Of a DNA stretch of 17,201 nt, positions 1-7,494 are shown one piece after another (within the stretch, counting starts at the first letter, position 1; each line of letters begins with the position of its first letter). A program made the position numbers and the translations under genes. Below the pieces are notes generated by a model. That model did not search any database. It worked only from the letters and a program-made list of their open reading frames with translations, and had not been told where the DNA came from. The DNA comes from JAENVT01 sp031412355 (GTDB taxonomy: Bacteria > Actinomycetota > Acidimicrobiia > Acidimicrobiales > Ilumatobacteraceae), in assembly GCA_031412355.1 (NCBI GenBank), contig JANOCR010000311.1, forward strand, positions 1 to 17,201. The letters run 5' to 3'.

Positions 1-339
1 CGGATCATCGCCGCCCTCGAGGGCCGAGGTGATCCCGAGGACAATCTGTCGCGCATGTTCGTGCAGTACGCCAGCCAGCCCGGCAACGACATCGTCGCTT
101 TGACCGCGGTGATGAAGCGCCAGCGCCGAGAGATGCAGCCCGAGATGCTGGCCGCCGTGACGTGCCCGACGCTGGTCGTGGTCGGCGATCGCGACTTCGC
201 CGGCCCGGGCGAGCCGCTGGCCGATGCACTTCCCAACGCGACCTTGCGAACTCTGCGCAACGTCGACCACTTCGCCACACCCGAGGCCTTCGGCTTCATC
301 GATGCCGCGCTCGAATTCGTCGACGCCGTCCCACTGTGA
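1..339 (+). CDS. alpha/beta-hydrolase fold protein, C-terminal part (5' end outside window)
   Basis: This is the last 112 residues of a protein whose start lies left of the window; the frame is open from base 1 to the TGA at 337-339. The segment reading VTCPTLVVVGDRDF is the typical strand before the acid residue of the alpha/beta-hydrolase triad. The later NVDHFATPEAF carries the catalytic His, and a short helix follows (FIDAALEFV), as expected at the end of these enzymes. The nucleophile elbow (GxSxG) would lie in the missing part, so neither catalytic competence nor substrate can be judged. Hydrolase, haloperoxidase-like or esterase functions are all possible. Its stop codon overlaps the GTG start of the next gene by 4 bp (GTGA), so the two are probably co-transcribed and translationally coupled. 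Family assignment is fairly safe; function is not known. Confidence 0.75.
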   Translation, partial: RIIAALEGRGDPEDNLSRMFVQYASQPGNDIVALTAVMKRQRREMQPEMLAAVTCPTLVVVGDRDFAGPGEPLADALPNATLRTLRNVDHFATPEAFGFIDAALEFVDAVPL

Positions 340-1232
340 GCGACGTCGATCGAGCACTGGCTGTGCTGCGCGCCGGCGGGGTGGTGGCCGTCCCGACCGA
401 GACCGTCTACGGCCTGGCCGCCGATGCATCGAACGCCGACGCGGTGCGCAGGATCTACTCGATCAAGGGGCGCCCGTCCGACCATCCGCTGATCGTGCAC
501 ATCGAGGCGGCCCATCAACTCGGCGAGTGGACCCCGGCGATCCCGGCATCGGCCGCGGTGCTGGCGGAGGCCTGTTGGCCGGGTCCACTGACCCTGCTGG
601 TGGCCCGCGCCGCCCGGGTCCTCGGTGTAGTGACCGGCGGGCTGCCGACGGTCGGTGTTCGGGTCCCCGCCCATCCGTTGACACTTGAACTCCTGGCCAA
701 GTTCGCAGGCGGCCTCGCTGCTCCCTCGGCGAATCGATTCGGCCGGGTCAGCCCGACGACGGCCGAGCACGTGCGAGCCGACCTGGGCGACGACGTCGAC
801 TTCGTGCTGGACGGCGGGCCGTGCCCGATCGGGGTCGAGTCGACCATCGTCGACTGCACCGTCGACCCACCGCAGGTACTTCGCCCCGGCGGCATCCCGA
901 CCGAAGACATCGCGGCACTGCTCGACCTGACAATGGGTGACGCCGCGGGTCCGAGTCGAGCGCCGGGGATGCTGGATTCGCACTATTCGCCGCGCTGTCG
1001 GGTCGTGCTGGCGGCGACGATCGGCGATGCCCGCCGACTGGCCGCCGAGAGTCCACGAGTCGAGATTCTCGCCGACGACGATCTCGTGCGGTACGCACAC
1101 ACGCTATTCAGCCGCCTGCGCGAGGCCGACGACCGTCATCTCGACACCGTGATCGCCGTACTTCCGCCGGCGCTAGGCCTCGGTCACGCCATCCGCGATC
1201 GACTCACCAAAGCTGCAGCCATAGCCGGTTGA
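336..1232 (+). CDS. L-threonylcarbamoyladenylate synthase, Sua5/TsaC family
   Basis: This enzyme makes threonylcarbamoyl-AMP from threonine, bicarbonate and ATP, the first step of t6A modification at position 37 of ANN-decoding tRNAs in the cytoplasm. The 298-residue protein starts at a GTG that overlaps the upstream TGA. The YrdC domain fills roughly residues 1-195, with PTETVYGLAADA (20-31), KGRPSDHPLIVHI (44-56) and the SAN loop (131-133), all hallmark ligand-binding elements. The linker motif APGMLDSHYSPR (209-220) and about 80 further residues form a short Sua5-type C-terminal domain, so this is Sua5-like rather than minimal TsaC. An in-frame extension to 162 exists but lies inside the hydrolase gene and lacks family similarity. 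Being near-essential, it is probably a chromosomal housekeeping gene. It ends just before a hairpin. Confidence 0.93.
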   Translation: MSDVDRALAVLRAGGVVAVPTETVYGLAADASNADAVRRIYSIKGRPSDHPLIVHIEAAHQLGEWTPAIPASAAVLAEACWPGPLTLLVARAARVLGVVTGGLPTVGVRVPAHPLTLELLAKFAGGLAAPSANRFGRVSPTTAEHVRADLGDDVDFVLDGGPCPIGVESTIVDCTVDPPQVLRPGGIPTEDIAALLDLTMGDAAGPSRAPGMLDSHYSPRCRVVLAATIGDARRLAAESPRVEILADDDLVRYAHTLFSRLREADDRHLDTVIAVLPPALGLGHAIRDRLTKAAAIAG

Positions 1233-1274
1233 GGCTGGTGAGTAGAGCCGCGCCCGCGTTGGGTGTCTGTCGTT

Positions 1275-1321
1275 GCGTCTGATGACTGGCGCCCCGTATC
1301 GGGGCCGGAGTCATCAAACGC
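1275..1321. terminator. Long hairpin in the convergent gap between tsaC-like and J-domain genes
   Basis: The gap between two converging genes holds a nested inverted repeat. The outer arms are 1275-1287 and 1309-1321 (GCGTCTGATGACT against AGTCATCAAACGC, one mismatch). A 3x3 internal loop follows, then an inner GC stem GCCCCG/CGGGGC (1291-1296 and 1300-1305) closed by a TAT loop. No U-run follows on either strand, so it is not a textbook intrinsic terminator. Its position and symmetry fit a bidirectional transcription end. Confidence 0.55.
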
Positions 1322-1326
1322 CGCAG

Positions 1327-1815
1327 CTAAAGTCGGTTCAGGTTGGTGACCCACAGGTCGCGGACTCGTTCGACATCGGGAGCGGGGGTGCCGTCGATCG
1401 AGGCGACGGTCAGGGTCACCGTGCTCCCGCCGGCGTCGGGGACCAGATCGAGCCGGCACCAGCACGGGCCGGGTTCATCGAGGTGCACCTCCAGCACGTA
1501 CGGCGGATCATCGACCAGCACCTCGCCCATCCACGATGTCACGACCAGCAGCGCCTCGAACGCCTCCGCGGGCAACGTGTCGATGGTGAACGGCGGGGCG
1601 TCGTGCTGCAGACCCCGGAAGCCCGGGCTTTGCGCCGGGCGCACGGCAAGCTGGGCCACTACCGCGTCGAACGCGACGTTGATCTCGCCCATACGCGCCG
1701 CATCGCCACCGTGATCAGGATGAAACTGCGCGGCCAGCCTTCGGCGGGCGCTGCGTACCTCGTCGAGGGAGGCGTCGGGGCTGACGCCCAACACGTCGAA
1801 CGGATCGCTGGTCAT
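1327..1815 (-). CDS. Small J-domain (DnaJ-like) protein
   Basis: The 162-residue protein opens with a J domain (about residues 4-55, DPFDVLGVSPDASLDEVRSA) that keeps the HPD tripeptide (in QFHPDHGGD) needed to stimulate Hsp70/DnaK ATPase. There is no Gly/Phe stretch, zinc-finger repeat or membrane segment, so it is a class C J-protein rather than DnaJ itself. The rest (about 60-162) is acidic, likely beta-rich, and ends in a Trp/Leu-containing segment; I recognise no second domain. The ATG lies one base after the xylulokinase TGA (TGA-C-ATG), so it is almost certainly translated from the same mRNA by coupling. Its client is unknown. A specific link to the kinase is only suggested by the tight spacing. 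Confidence 0.8.
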   Translation of the reverse strand: MTSDPFDVLGVSPDASLDEVRSARRRLAAQFHPDHGGDAARMGEINVAFDAVVAQLAVRPAQSPGFRGLQHDAPPFTIDTLPAEAFEALLVVTSWMGEVLVDDPPYVLEVHLDEPGPCWCRLDLVPDAGGSTVTLTVASIDGTPAPDVERVRDLWVTNLNRL

Positions 1816-1816
1816 G

Positions 1817-3235
1817 TCAGGCGGTTGAGGGATAGGTTGCGGCGCGCACCTCGGCGTAGCGGGCCCTCACCCCGGCGACATCGCCCCCAGGATCGGGCAG
1901 CGGAGTGCCGACCCCTAGGCCCCACTGCTCGGTGACCTCTGCATGGCCCACGCCGAGTGCGATCGCCGCGGCCTGTACGCAAGCACCGGTGGCAACCGCT
2001 TCGTCGGCATCCGACCGCAGGACGGGGATGTCGCACAACTCGGCTACCACCGACCGAAAAGCAGCGCTGCGCGACCCCCCGCCCACCAGCCGAACAGATG
2101 TGAGTGCGGTCTGCGCACGCAAGGCATCGAGGGCGTCGAGCAGCCCACACACCACACCTTCGACGGCAGCGCGGGCGATCTGCTGGCGCGACACATCGCT
2201 GCGCAGGCCGGCGACCAGCCCGGTGGACTTCGGGAGGTTCGGCGTCCGCTCGCCGTCGAAGTACGGCAGCACGGTCAGGCCGCCCGCACCCGAAGGCGCG
2301 TCCAGCGCCAGTCGATCGAACTCGGTGTGATCGACGCCTAGCAGTCTGGCCATCGCGGCGGTCACCTTGGTGGCGTTCAACGTGCACGCCAACGGCAGGT
2401 AGCGGCCCGTCGCATCGGCGAAGCCGGCCACCTCTCCACTGGAATCGGCGGTCGGGTGATCGCACACCGCGTACGCCGTTCCCGATGTGCCCAGCGACAG
2501 AACACCGTCGCCCGGTTGCAGACCAAGACCGAGCGCCGCGGCCATGTTGTCGCCCGTTCCACAGGCGACCTTTGCGCCGTTCCATTCACCGACGACCTCG
2601 ACGGCGCCGGCGACACGTGGCACCACAGCAGACCAGTCGAGCTCGTTGTCGACGATCGACAGGACGTCCCACCGGTATTGGCCGGTCGATGGCGACCAAT
2701 AGCCGGTGCCAGACGCGTCGCCTCTGTCGGTGACGAGGTCTCCGCACAACCGGAACGTCATCCAGTCGTGCGGCAACACGACGTGAGCCAGCTTGGCCCA
2801 GTTGTCGGGCTCGCTGCGGTGCAACCAGCTCAACTTGGTCACGGTGAACGCTGCTACTGGCACGCTGCCGACGGCGACCGCCCAATCGGCGGCACCACCC
2901 GGCAACTGCTTGATCAGCCACCCGGCGTCAGCCGCCGTCTCGGTGTCGTTCCACAACTTGGCGGGACGAATGACCTGGCGATCTTCATCGAGGACCACCA
3001 TCCCGTGCTGTTGGCCGGCCACGCTGATCGCGTCTACCTGCGGCGCGCCGACGGCGGCCCAAGCGGTTTCGAATGCCGACCACCAAGCCTGCGGATCCTG
3101 CTCGGACCGCGGAGGTGTGGTGCCGGGATGAGGTGCGGAAGCACGGCCGACCACCTCGCCGGTGTCGAGATTACGAACCTCGACCTTCGTGCTCTGTGTC
3201 GACGAATCGACGCCGGCCACCAGCCGCACTGTCAC
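1817..3235 (-). CDS. xylB: Xylulokinase-like FGGY-family carbohydrate kinase
   Basis: This FGGY kinase should phosphorylate D-xylulose with ATP to give xylulose 5-phosphate for the pentose phosphate pathway. The 472-residue length is normal for the family. Residues 8-17 (GVDSSTQSTK) form the N-terminal phosphate loop. GQQHGM (74-79) is the sugar-contacting motif typical of xylulokinases, GTGDN (226-230) contains the catalytic Asp229, and SLGTSGTAY (about 247-255) is the second nucleotide-binding element. The C-terminal half has VRLVGGGSRS, the adenine-side motif. The start is a GTG with no clear Shine-Dalgarno. A 14-codon reading frame upstream ends across that GTG (see separate entry). No xylose isomerase or xylose transporter is visible, so another ketose or polyol-derived substrate remains possible. 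It is divergent from the Pyr2C-reductase-like gene. Confidence 0.87.
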   Translation of the reverse strand: MTVRLVAGVDSSTQSTKVEVRNLDTGEVVGRASAPHPGTTPPRSEQDPQAWWSAFETAWAAVGAPQVDAISVAGQQHGMVVLDEDRQVIRPAKLWNDTETAADAGWLIKQLPGGAADWAVAVGSVPVAAFTVTKLSWLHRSEPDNWAKLAHVVLPHDWMTFRLCGDLVTDRGDASGTGYWSPSTGQYRWDVLSIVDNELDWSAVVPRVAGAVEVVGEWNGAKVACGTGDNMAAALGLGLQPGDGVLSLGTSGTAYAVCDHPTADSSGEVAGFADATGRYLPLACTLNATKVTAAMARLLGVDHTEFDRLALDAPSGAGGLTVLPYFDGERTPNLPKSTGLVAGLRSDVSRQQIARAAVEGVVCGLLDALDALRAQTALTSVRLVGGGSRSAAFRSVVAELCDIPVLRSDADEAVATGACVQAAAIALGVGHAEVTEQWGLGVGTPLPDPGGDVAGVRARYAEVRAATYPSTA

Positions 3236-3276
3236 GGCTGATCCACAGATATGGCGGGGAGCAAGTCGTCAGACAT
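3232..3276 (-). other. Possible 14-codon upstream reading frame overlapping the xylB start
   Basis: Reading leftwards, an ATG at 3276-3274 opens a 14-codon frame (MSDDLLPAISVDQP) that stops at a TGA sharing a 4-bp GTGA overlap with the xylB GTG. The overlap geometry is the same as that of the real coupled genes in this window. No Shine-Dalgarno is obvious and so short a frame can arise by chance. It could be a leader that couples translation into xylB. Confidence 0.25.
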
Positions 3277-3299
3277 GCACGAACCGTAGCTGGCCTGCC

Positions 3300-4253
3300 A
3301 TGATCGCTCTGATGCAGAGCACCTTGCCGTACATCGACGCCGACGAGTTGTTCCGCCTGGTTCCACCAACGGATGCGCTCACAGCCCTGCGCGCCTGTTT
3401 CGCGTCCGCGCCGTCCCATGTCGACCGAGTGCACACCCGCGCGGGTGGGGGCGAGTTTCTGGTGATGCCTGCTGCCGCCGGTGATGCGGCCGGGGTGAAG
3501 CTGGTCGGCATCCAACCGGCCAATCCACAACGCGGGCTGCCCATCATCCAAGGCATCTACGTGCTGTTCGACATGAGTATCGGCCAACCCGTCGCGTTCC
3601 TCGACGGTGCTGCGCTCACCACCTTGCGCACCCCGATGATCTCGGCGCTGGCGACCGACGCGTTGGCGCGAGCCGAGGTGCGATCCGTCGGCATCATCGG
3701 AACCGGTCCTCAAGCGGTGGCGCACGTACATGCGGTGCGAGTCGTGCGGCCCGCCATCGATCGCATCGTTGTTGCCGGCCGAACGCCGGCTCACGTTGCG
3801 CGGGTTGTCGACGAACTGTCGTCGGCGGACCACATTGCAGTCGCCGGTTCCTACGCCGAGGCTGCCGCGTGCGACGTCGTGTGCGCGGCCACGAGAGCCG
3901 ACACCGCTCTGATCGGACTCGGTGACGTGCGTCCTGGCACCCATCTCAACCTGGTCGGCTCGTATCGCCTCGATTTGCGCGAGGTTGCCGCTGACCTTGT
4001 TGCCGGATCGACCGTTGCAGTCGACGATCTCGCCGCCGCCAAGGCCGAAGCCGGAGACCTGCATCTGGCGGTCGAGGAGGGCGTGTGGTCGTGGGACCGG
4101 ATCGCGGGTGACCTGACCGATCTGGCCACGGGTCGTCTGCGGCGTTCCTCCGAGAGCGAGATCACGTTGTTCAAGAGTGTCGGCCTGGCGGTCCAGGACC
4201 TGGCGATCGCACAACGCGCCGCGGTTTCAGCGGGCATCATCGAGGCGACATGA
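3300..4253 (+). CDS. Ornithine cyclodeaminase/mu-crystallin family enzyme, likely delta1-pyrroline-2-carboxylate reductase
   Basis: Members of this Rossmann-fold family either cyclise ornithine to proline or reduce cyclic imines such as delta1-pyrroline-2-carboxylate (Pyr2C) with NAD(P)H. The 317-residue protein shows the family signatures: VKLVGIQPANP (66-76) with the substrate Lys67, LDGAALTTLRTPMISALAT (101-119), the dinucleotide loop GIIGTGPQA (131-139), and a C-terminal ITLFKSVGLAVQD (288-300). Next to proline racemase-superfamily, enolase and DadA genes, Pyr2C reduction (the LhpI role in 3-hydroxyproline breakdown) fits better than ornithine cyclodeamination, but sequence alone does not decide. 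The ATG at 3300 was chosen; one at 3312 is equally possible, since neither has a visible ribosome site. Its stop overlaps the next gene's start (ATGA). Confidence 0.82.
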   Translation: MIALMQSTLPYIDADELFRLVPPTDALTALRACFASAPSHVDRVHTRAGGGEFLVMPAAAGDAAGVKLVGIQPANPQRGLPIIQGIYVLFDMSIGQPVAFLDGAALTTLRTPMISALATDALARAEVRSVGIIGTGPQAVAHVHAVRVVRPAIDRIVVAGRTPAHVARVVDELSSADHIAVAGSYAEAAACDVVCAATRADTALIGLGDVRPGTHLNLVGSYRLDLREVAADLVAGSTVAVDDLAAAKAEAGDLHLAVEEGVWSWDRIAGDLTDLATGRLRRSSESEITLFKSVGLAVQDLAIAQRAAVSAGIIEAT

Positions 4254-5512
4254 GCAAGGCGGTCGTCATCGTCGGTGGAGGGCTGGTCGGCCTGTCGTCT
4301 GCTCTCTTTCTGACCGAGGCCGGCGCTGACGTCACCATCGTCGACAACGGCGAACTCGGAGGTGGTGCTGCCCGCGGCAACGCAGGATTCATGTGCACGG
4401 CAATCGTCGAGCCGCTGCCAGCCCCGGGCGCCATCGGGAATGCGTTGAAGTCACTGCGCGACCCGGCGCGGGCCCTTCGCATCCTCCCGAAGGCGATACC
4501 GAAGATGACGCCGTGGTTGCTGGCGTTCGCCCGCAATTGCACGGCATCGCGATACCAGTCGGGTCGCGCCGCGCTGGCCGCGTTCAACCGCAACAGCGCT
4601 GCCATCCTCGAGCGTCTCAGCAGCCAGGGCGCCGCCGTCACGTTGAGCCGCGAGCTACTCGTTCCGTACCACGACGCCGCCAAGGCCGAGCACCACTTCA
4701 AGGCACTCCAACCGATGGTCGAATTCGGTGCACGCATTCCCGAGAGGGTGGTTGACGGAGACGAGATCCGCCGGCTGGCGCCGGCAATCACCGATCACGT
4801 AAGTGCCGGATTGGTCATGCCGGGTGACCGGTCGATCGACCCGCGCCGCTACGTCGACTCGATCATCGACATCTTGCGCGCACGCGGGGTGCGGTTCGTC
4901 GAGAACACCGAGATCACCAGCGTGGCGTCGTCCGGCGATCGAGTCAGGTCATTGCAGACGTCGGCCGGCACGATCGATGGGGAAGAGTTCGTCATTGCCG
5001 CTGGCGCCGGGTCACGGCTGCTGGCCAAGCACTTCGATTTGCGGTTGTCCGTCATTCCCGGGCAGGGCTACAACGTCGGCCTACCGACCTCGCCCGGACT
5101 TCAACAACCGGTGATCTTCGAGGAAGTGCACGCCGTGGCGACACCGTTCGAGGACCGCATTCGACTCGGCGGCACGATGGAGTTCGGTGGCGACCACCCG
5201 CCATTCGACGAACGCCGCGTCGAAATGATCATTGTGTCGATGCGCAGGTTCCTCGATCTCGACTGGGACGAGCGGTTCGACACCTGGGCGGGTTCACGAC
5301 CGATGAGCGCCGATGGCCTGCCGTTCATAGGCCGACCGAGGAGGTGGCGCAACGTCGTGGTTGGTGCGGGTCACGGCATGTTCGGCCTGACACTTGCGCC
5401 GCCCAGCGGCGTGGCCATCGCCGAGCTGATCATGACCGGGCGGAGCTCCACCGACATCAGCGCGTTCGACCCCGACCGCAACCCACTCCGACGCCTTTCC
5501 GCAGTGGGCTAG
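4250..5512 (+). CDS. FAD-dependent D-amino-acid dehydrogenase, likely D-hydroxyproline dehydrogenase (DadA-like)
   Basis: This 420-residue flavoprotein of the DAO/DadA family should oxidise a D-amino acid to its imine, passing electrons to a quinone or other acceptor. GGGLVG (9-14) begins the FAD-binding beta-alpha-beta unit, with the ribose-binding acidic residue near 32 (VTIVDNGELGGGAARGNAG). Near the C-terminus, WAGSRPMSADGLPFIGRP and VVGAGHGMFGLTLAPPSG are the conserved substrate/flavin segments of DadA and of D-hydroxyproline dehydrogenases. In hydroxyproline catabolism this step turns cis-4-hydroxy-D-proline into pyrroline-4-hydroxy-2-carboxylate, the substrate of the DapA-type deaminase encoded nearby. 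It overlaps the upstream gene by 4 bp. Its TAG interlocks with the TAG of the converging racemase-family gene. General D-alanine or D-proline dehydrogenase activity is the main alternative. Confidence 0.87.
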   Translation: MSKAVVIVGGGLVGLSSALFLTEAGADVTIVDNGELGGGAARGNAGFMCTAIVEPLPAPGAIGNALKSLRDPARALRILPKAIPKMTPWLLAFARNCTASRYQSGRAALAAFNRNSAAILERLSSQGAAVTLSRELLVPYHDAAKAEHHFKALQPMVEFGARIPERVVDGDEIRRLAPAITDHVSAGLVMPGDRSIDPRRYVDSIIDILRARGVRFVENTEITSVASSGDRVRSLQTSAGTIDGEEFVIAAGAGSRLLAKHFDLRLSVIPGQGYNVGLPTSPGLQQPVIFEEVHAVATPFEDRIRLGGTMEFGGDHPPFDERRVEMIIVSMRRFLDLDWDERFDTWAGSRPMSADGLPFIGRPRRWRNVVVGAGHGMFGLTLAPPSGVAIAELIMTGRSSTDISAFDPDRNPLRRLSAVG

Positions 5513-6543
5513 AGACCACCGACCTCGTCGCCCCACACGTCGCTCAGCACGTAGCCGAGCGGGTACGGATCAGTGGGATCGACCGAACTGGTGCGAGTGC
5601 CGACAACCCATCCCCTGCCCGAGATTCGTGGCAGCACAGCAGGCCGGTCTCCCACAGTCGTCTCGCCGATGATCTCGACGCCGAACTCGCTGTCGATGAG
5701 TGACCTGGCAACGAAGCGGCTGCCAACCTGCGCCAGGCCGCGCGCCGACAAGACGGCCATACGGGCTGAGTTGCCGGTGCCGCACGGCGATCGATCGACG
5801 CGGCCACTGAGCACCGTTGCGCCGCGCAGCGAACCGTTGGCAGGGTCGTCGTCGCCGATCAGCATGACGTACGAGATGAAGTCGATCTCCGGGATCTCGG
5901 GATGCTGCACTGTTATTGCCCGGCGAGCCGCGATCGAGATCGCCGTGCCGGCCTCGACGACTTGGCGAGCACTCTCGCGGTTGAGCTTCACGCCGAACTG
6001 TGCTGGGTCGGCGAACACGTAGTAGCACCCGCCGTATGCAACGTCGACTCGGATGTCGCCCAAGCCAGGCACATGCAGCGGCACGTCGAGTGCCTCGACG
6101 AACGACGGAACACCGTCGAAGGTCACCCGTTCGCAGCGGCCGTCGCGACACGTTGCCTTGACCTGAATCAGACCAGCAGCCGTCTCGAGCACCAAGTGAG
6201 TTTCCGGCTCGATCATCGCCACGGTGCCGGTCTCGAGCAGCGCAGTCACCACGCAGATGGTGTTCGAACCGCTCATTGCATGGGCTCGGTCGGCCTGACA
6301 GATGATGAAGCCTGCATCGGCCTGCGGGTCGAGGGATGGAAACACCAGGTTGGCGCTGCTCTGCGGTCGCCCGCGGGGCTCGAAGCAGAGGAACTTACGA
6401 ATCGAGTCGTCGACGTCGTTGATGTGGCGGAGCTTGTCGCGCATCGTTGCTCCCGGCACATCGAACACCGAGCCCAAGTAGCACGTGCCCTGCTCGCCTT
6501 CGGCATGCACCTCGACTGCGGTGTACGACATCGTCGAGCGCAT
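5509..6543 (-). CDS. Proline racemase-superfamily enzyme, Ser/Cys type: trans-3-hydroxy-L-proline dehydratase and/or 4-hydroxyproline 2-epimerase
   Basis: The 344-residue length and the two active-site segments place this in the proline racemase superfamily. The second acid/base residue is the normal Cys254 in DRSPCGTGNSA. At the first site the usual MCGH is replaced by MSGSN, so Ser91 stands where the catalytic Cys would be. The N-terminal motif is HAEGEQG rather than the common HTGGEP. From memory, SGSN-type Ser/Cys members dehydrate trans-3-hydroxy-L-proline to Pyr2C, some also epimerising 4-hydroxyproline; plain proline racemase activity is unlikely. Dehydration would feed the Pyr2C-reductase-like enzyme at 3300-4253, and epimerisation would feed the DadA-like enzyme at 4250-5512. 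It is last in a four-gene minus-strand cluster, 6 bp after the lyase. An internal ATG (6531) is an alternative start. Family certain, exact reaction open. Confidence 0.88.
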   Translation of the reverse strand: MRSTMSYTAVEVHAEGEQGTCYLGSVFDVPGATMRDKLRHINDVDDSIRKFLCFEPRGRPQSSANLVFPSLDPQADAGFIICQADRAHAMSGSNTICVVTALLETGTVAMIEPETHLVLETAAGLIQVKATCRDGRCERVTFDGVPSFVEALDVPLHVPGLGDIRVDVAYGGCYYVFADPAQFGVKLNRESARQVVEAGTAISIAARRAITVQHPEIPEIDFISYVMLIGDDDPANGSLRGATVLSGRVDRSPCGTGNSARMAVLSARGLAQVGSRFVARSLIDSEFGVEIIGETTVGDRPAVLPRISGRGWVVGTRTSSVDPTDPYPLGYVLSDVWGDEVGGL

Positions 6544-6549
6544 TGAAGT

Positions 6550-7452
6550 TCAGCTCTTGGCGAACGGCGCGTTGAGCGCCTTGTCGAGCACGGCGAGGAA
6601 CTCGGCGGCCACGTCGTCGGTGAGGCCCAACAGCGGCGCCCGGACAGGCCCGCAGTCGAAGCCCTGGTGGGCCAGGCCGAGCTTGGCCTTGGCGTTGTAC
6701 GACCCGCTCTCCATGTTCTGTATCCAGGGCAAGATCGTCGCGAACTGCTGCCGGGCCAGACCGTAGTTGCCTTCGTTGGCGGAGTTCATGATCACGACGT
6801 GATGATGCGGCAACACGTTCGCCGTGCCCGCCAACCAGCTCCGCACGCCCCACGCGAAGTAGTCGGCGGCCTGGTCGTCGCTGCCACACATGATCGTGAG
6901 ATGGTCGGTGTAGGTTCGTTGCAAATGCAAGAACCGTGAGAAGTCACCGCTGGATTCCTTTATGGCCACGATGTTCGGGTGATCGGCGACAGCGTCGAGG
7001 CACTCGTAGCCGATCTCGACACCGGCGCGAGCCGGATAGTTGTACAGGACGACGGGCTTGTCGACCGCGTCGGCAACCGCTCGGTAGTGCGCCGCCAGTT
7101 CTCGCTGCGACGGCAACGATGTGGGCGGGGCGGCCAGCATGATGGCCTGATAGCCCATCGTGATGGCAGATTCGGCGAGCCTGATGGCCTCGCGAGTGGA
7201 ACCCGCGTTGCATCCAGCGACCAACTGCGCGCGGCTGCCCACCACTTCAGCAGTGTGGGCCATAACGCTCTTGCGCTCGTCGAACGACATCGCGTAGTAC
7301 TCGCCTGTGGTGCCGCAGGAGACCACACCCCTGACTCCTCCGTCGAGACAGAAGTCGATCACCTTCGTCAACGTCGAGAGATCGAGTCCCTCGTCGGCAT
7401 CGAATGGGGTGACGACCGGAACGTACACACCTTCTAATTTCAAGTCGCTCAT
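6550..7452 (-). CDS. DapA/NAL-family lyase, likely delta1-pyrroline-4-hydroxy-2-carboxylate deaminase
   Basis: This 300-residue class I aldolase-fold enzyme has the Schiff-base Lys165 in IVAIKESSGDFSRF, the catalytic Tyr137 in LYNYPARAG, and the carboxylate-binding loop SCGTTGEYYAM (45-55). Family members include dihydrodipicolinate synthase, N-acetylneuraminate lyase and several dehydratases. Between a hydroxyproline-type epimerase/dehydratase and a transporter, the best-fitting role is deamination and dehydration of pyrroline-4-hydroxy-2-carboxylate to 2-oxoglutarate semialdehyde (the LhpC role). True lysine-pathway DapA is less likely, because no other lysine gene is near and the YNYP and GEYY motifs differ from the usual YNVP and GE(S/A). 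A GAGG Shine-Dalgarno precedes the ATG by a few bases. The downstream racemase-family gene begins 6 bp after the stop. Confidence 0.86.
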   Translation of the reverse strand: MSDLKLEGVYVPVVTPFDADEGLDLSTLTKVIDFCLDGGVRGVVSCGTTGEYYAMSFDERKSVMAHTAEVVGSRAQLVAGCNAGSTREAIRLAESAITMGYQAIMLAAPPTSLPSQRELAAHYRAVADAVDKPVVLYNYPARAGVEIGYECLDAVADHPNIVAIKESSGDFSRFLHLQRTYTDHLTIMCGSDDQAADYFAWGVRSWLAGTANVLPHHHVVIMNSANEGNYGLARQQFATILPWIQNMESGSYNAKAKLGLAHQGFDCGPVRAPLLGLTDDVAAEFLAVLDKALNAPFAKS

Positions 7453-7494
7453 GTCCTCACGGTACCACTGCCCCTGACCCGAACGAAGGGGTGA

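Noticed and set aside
2456..3241. Plus-strand frame opposite xylB
   Set aside because: It is a shadow of a gene with intact kinase motifs; its translation shows no domain.
3171..4214. Long antisense frame (347 codons) opposite the Pyr2C-reductase-like gene
   Set aside because: It has low-complexity Arg/Gly/His-rich composition, no recognisable motif and exact mirror coverage of a real gene.
6550..7452. Dihydrodipicolinate synthase (dapA) of lysine synthesis
   Set aside because: Motif details and the neighbouring catabolic genes favour a hydroxyproline-type deaminase, though the fold is the same.
7471..7491. CCCCT/AGGGG inverted repeat between the transporter and lyase genes
   Set aside because: It has only a 5-bp stem with an 11-base loop and no U-run, so it is likely chance in GC-rich DNA; a role in processing cannot be excluded.
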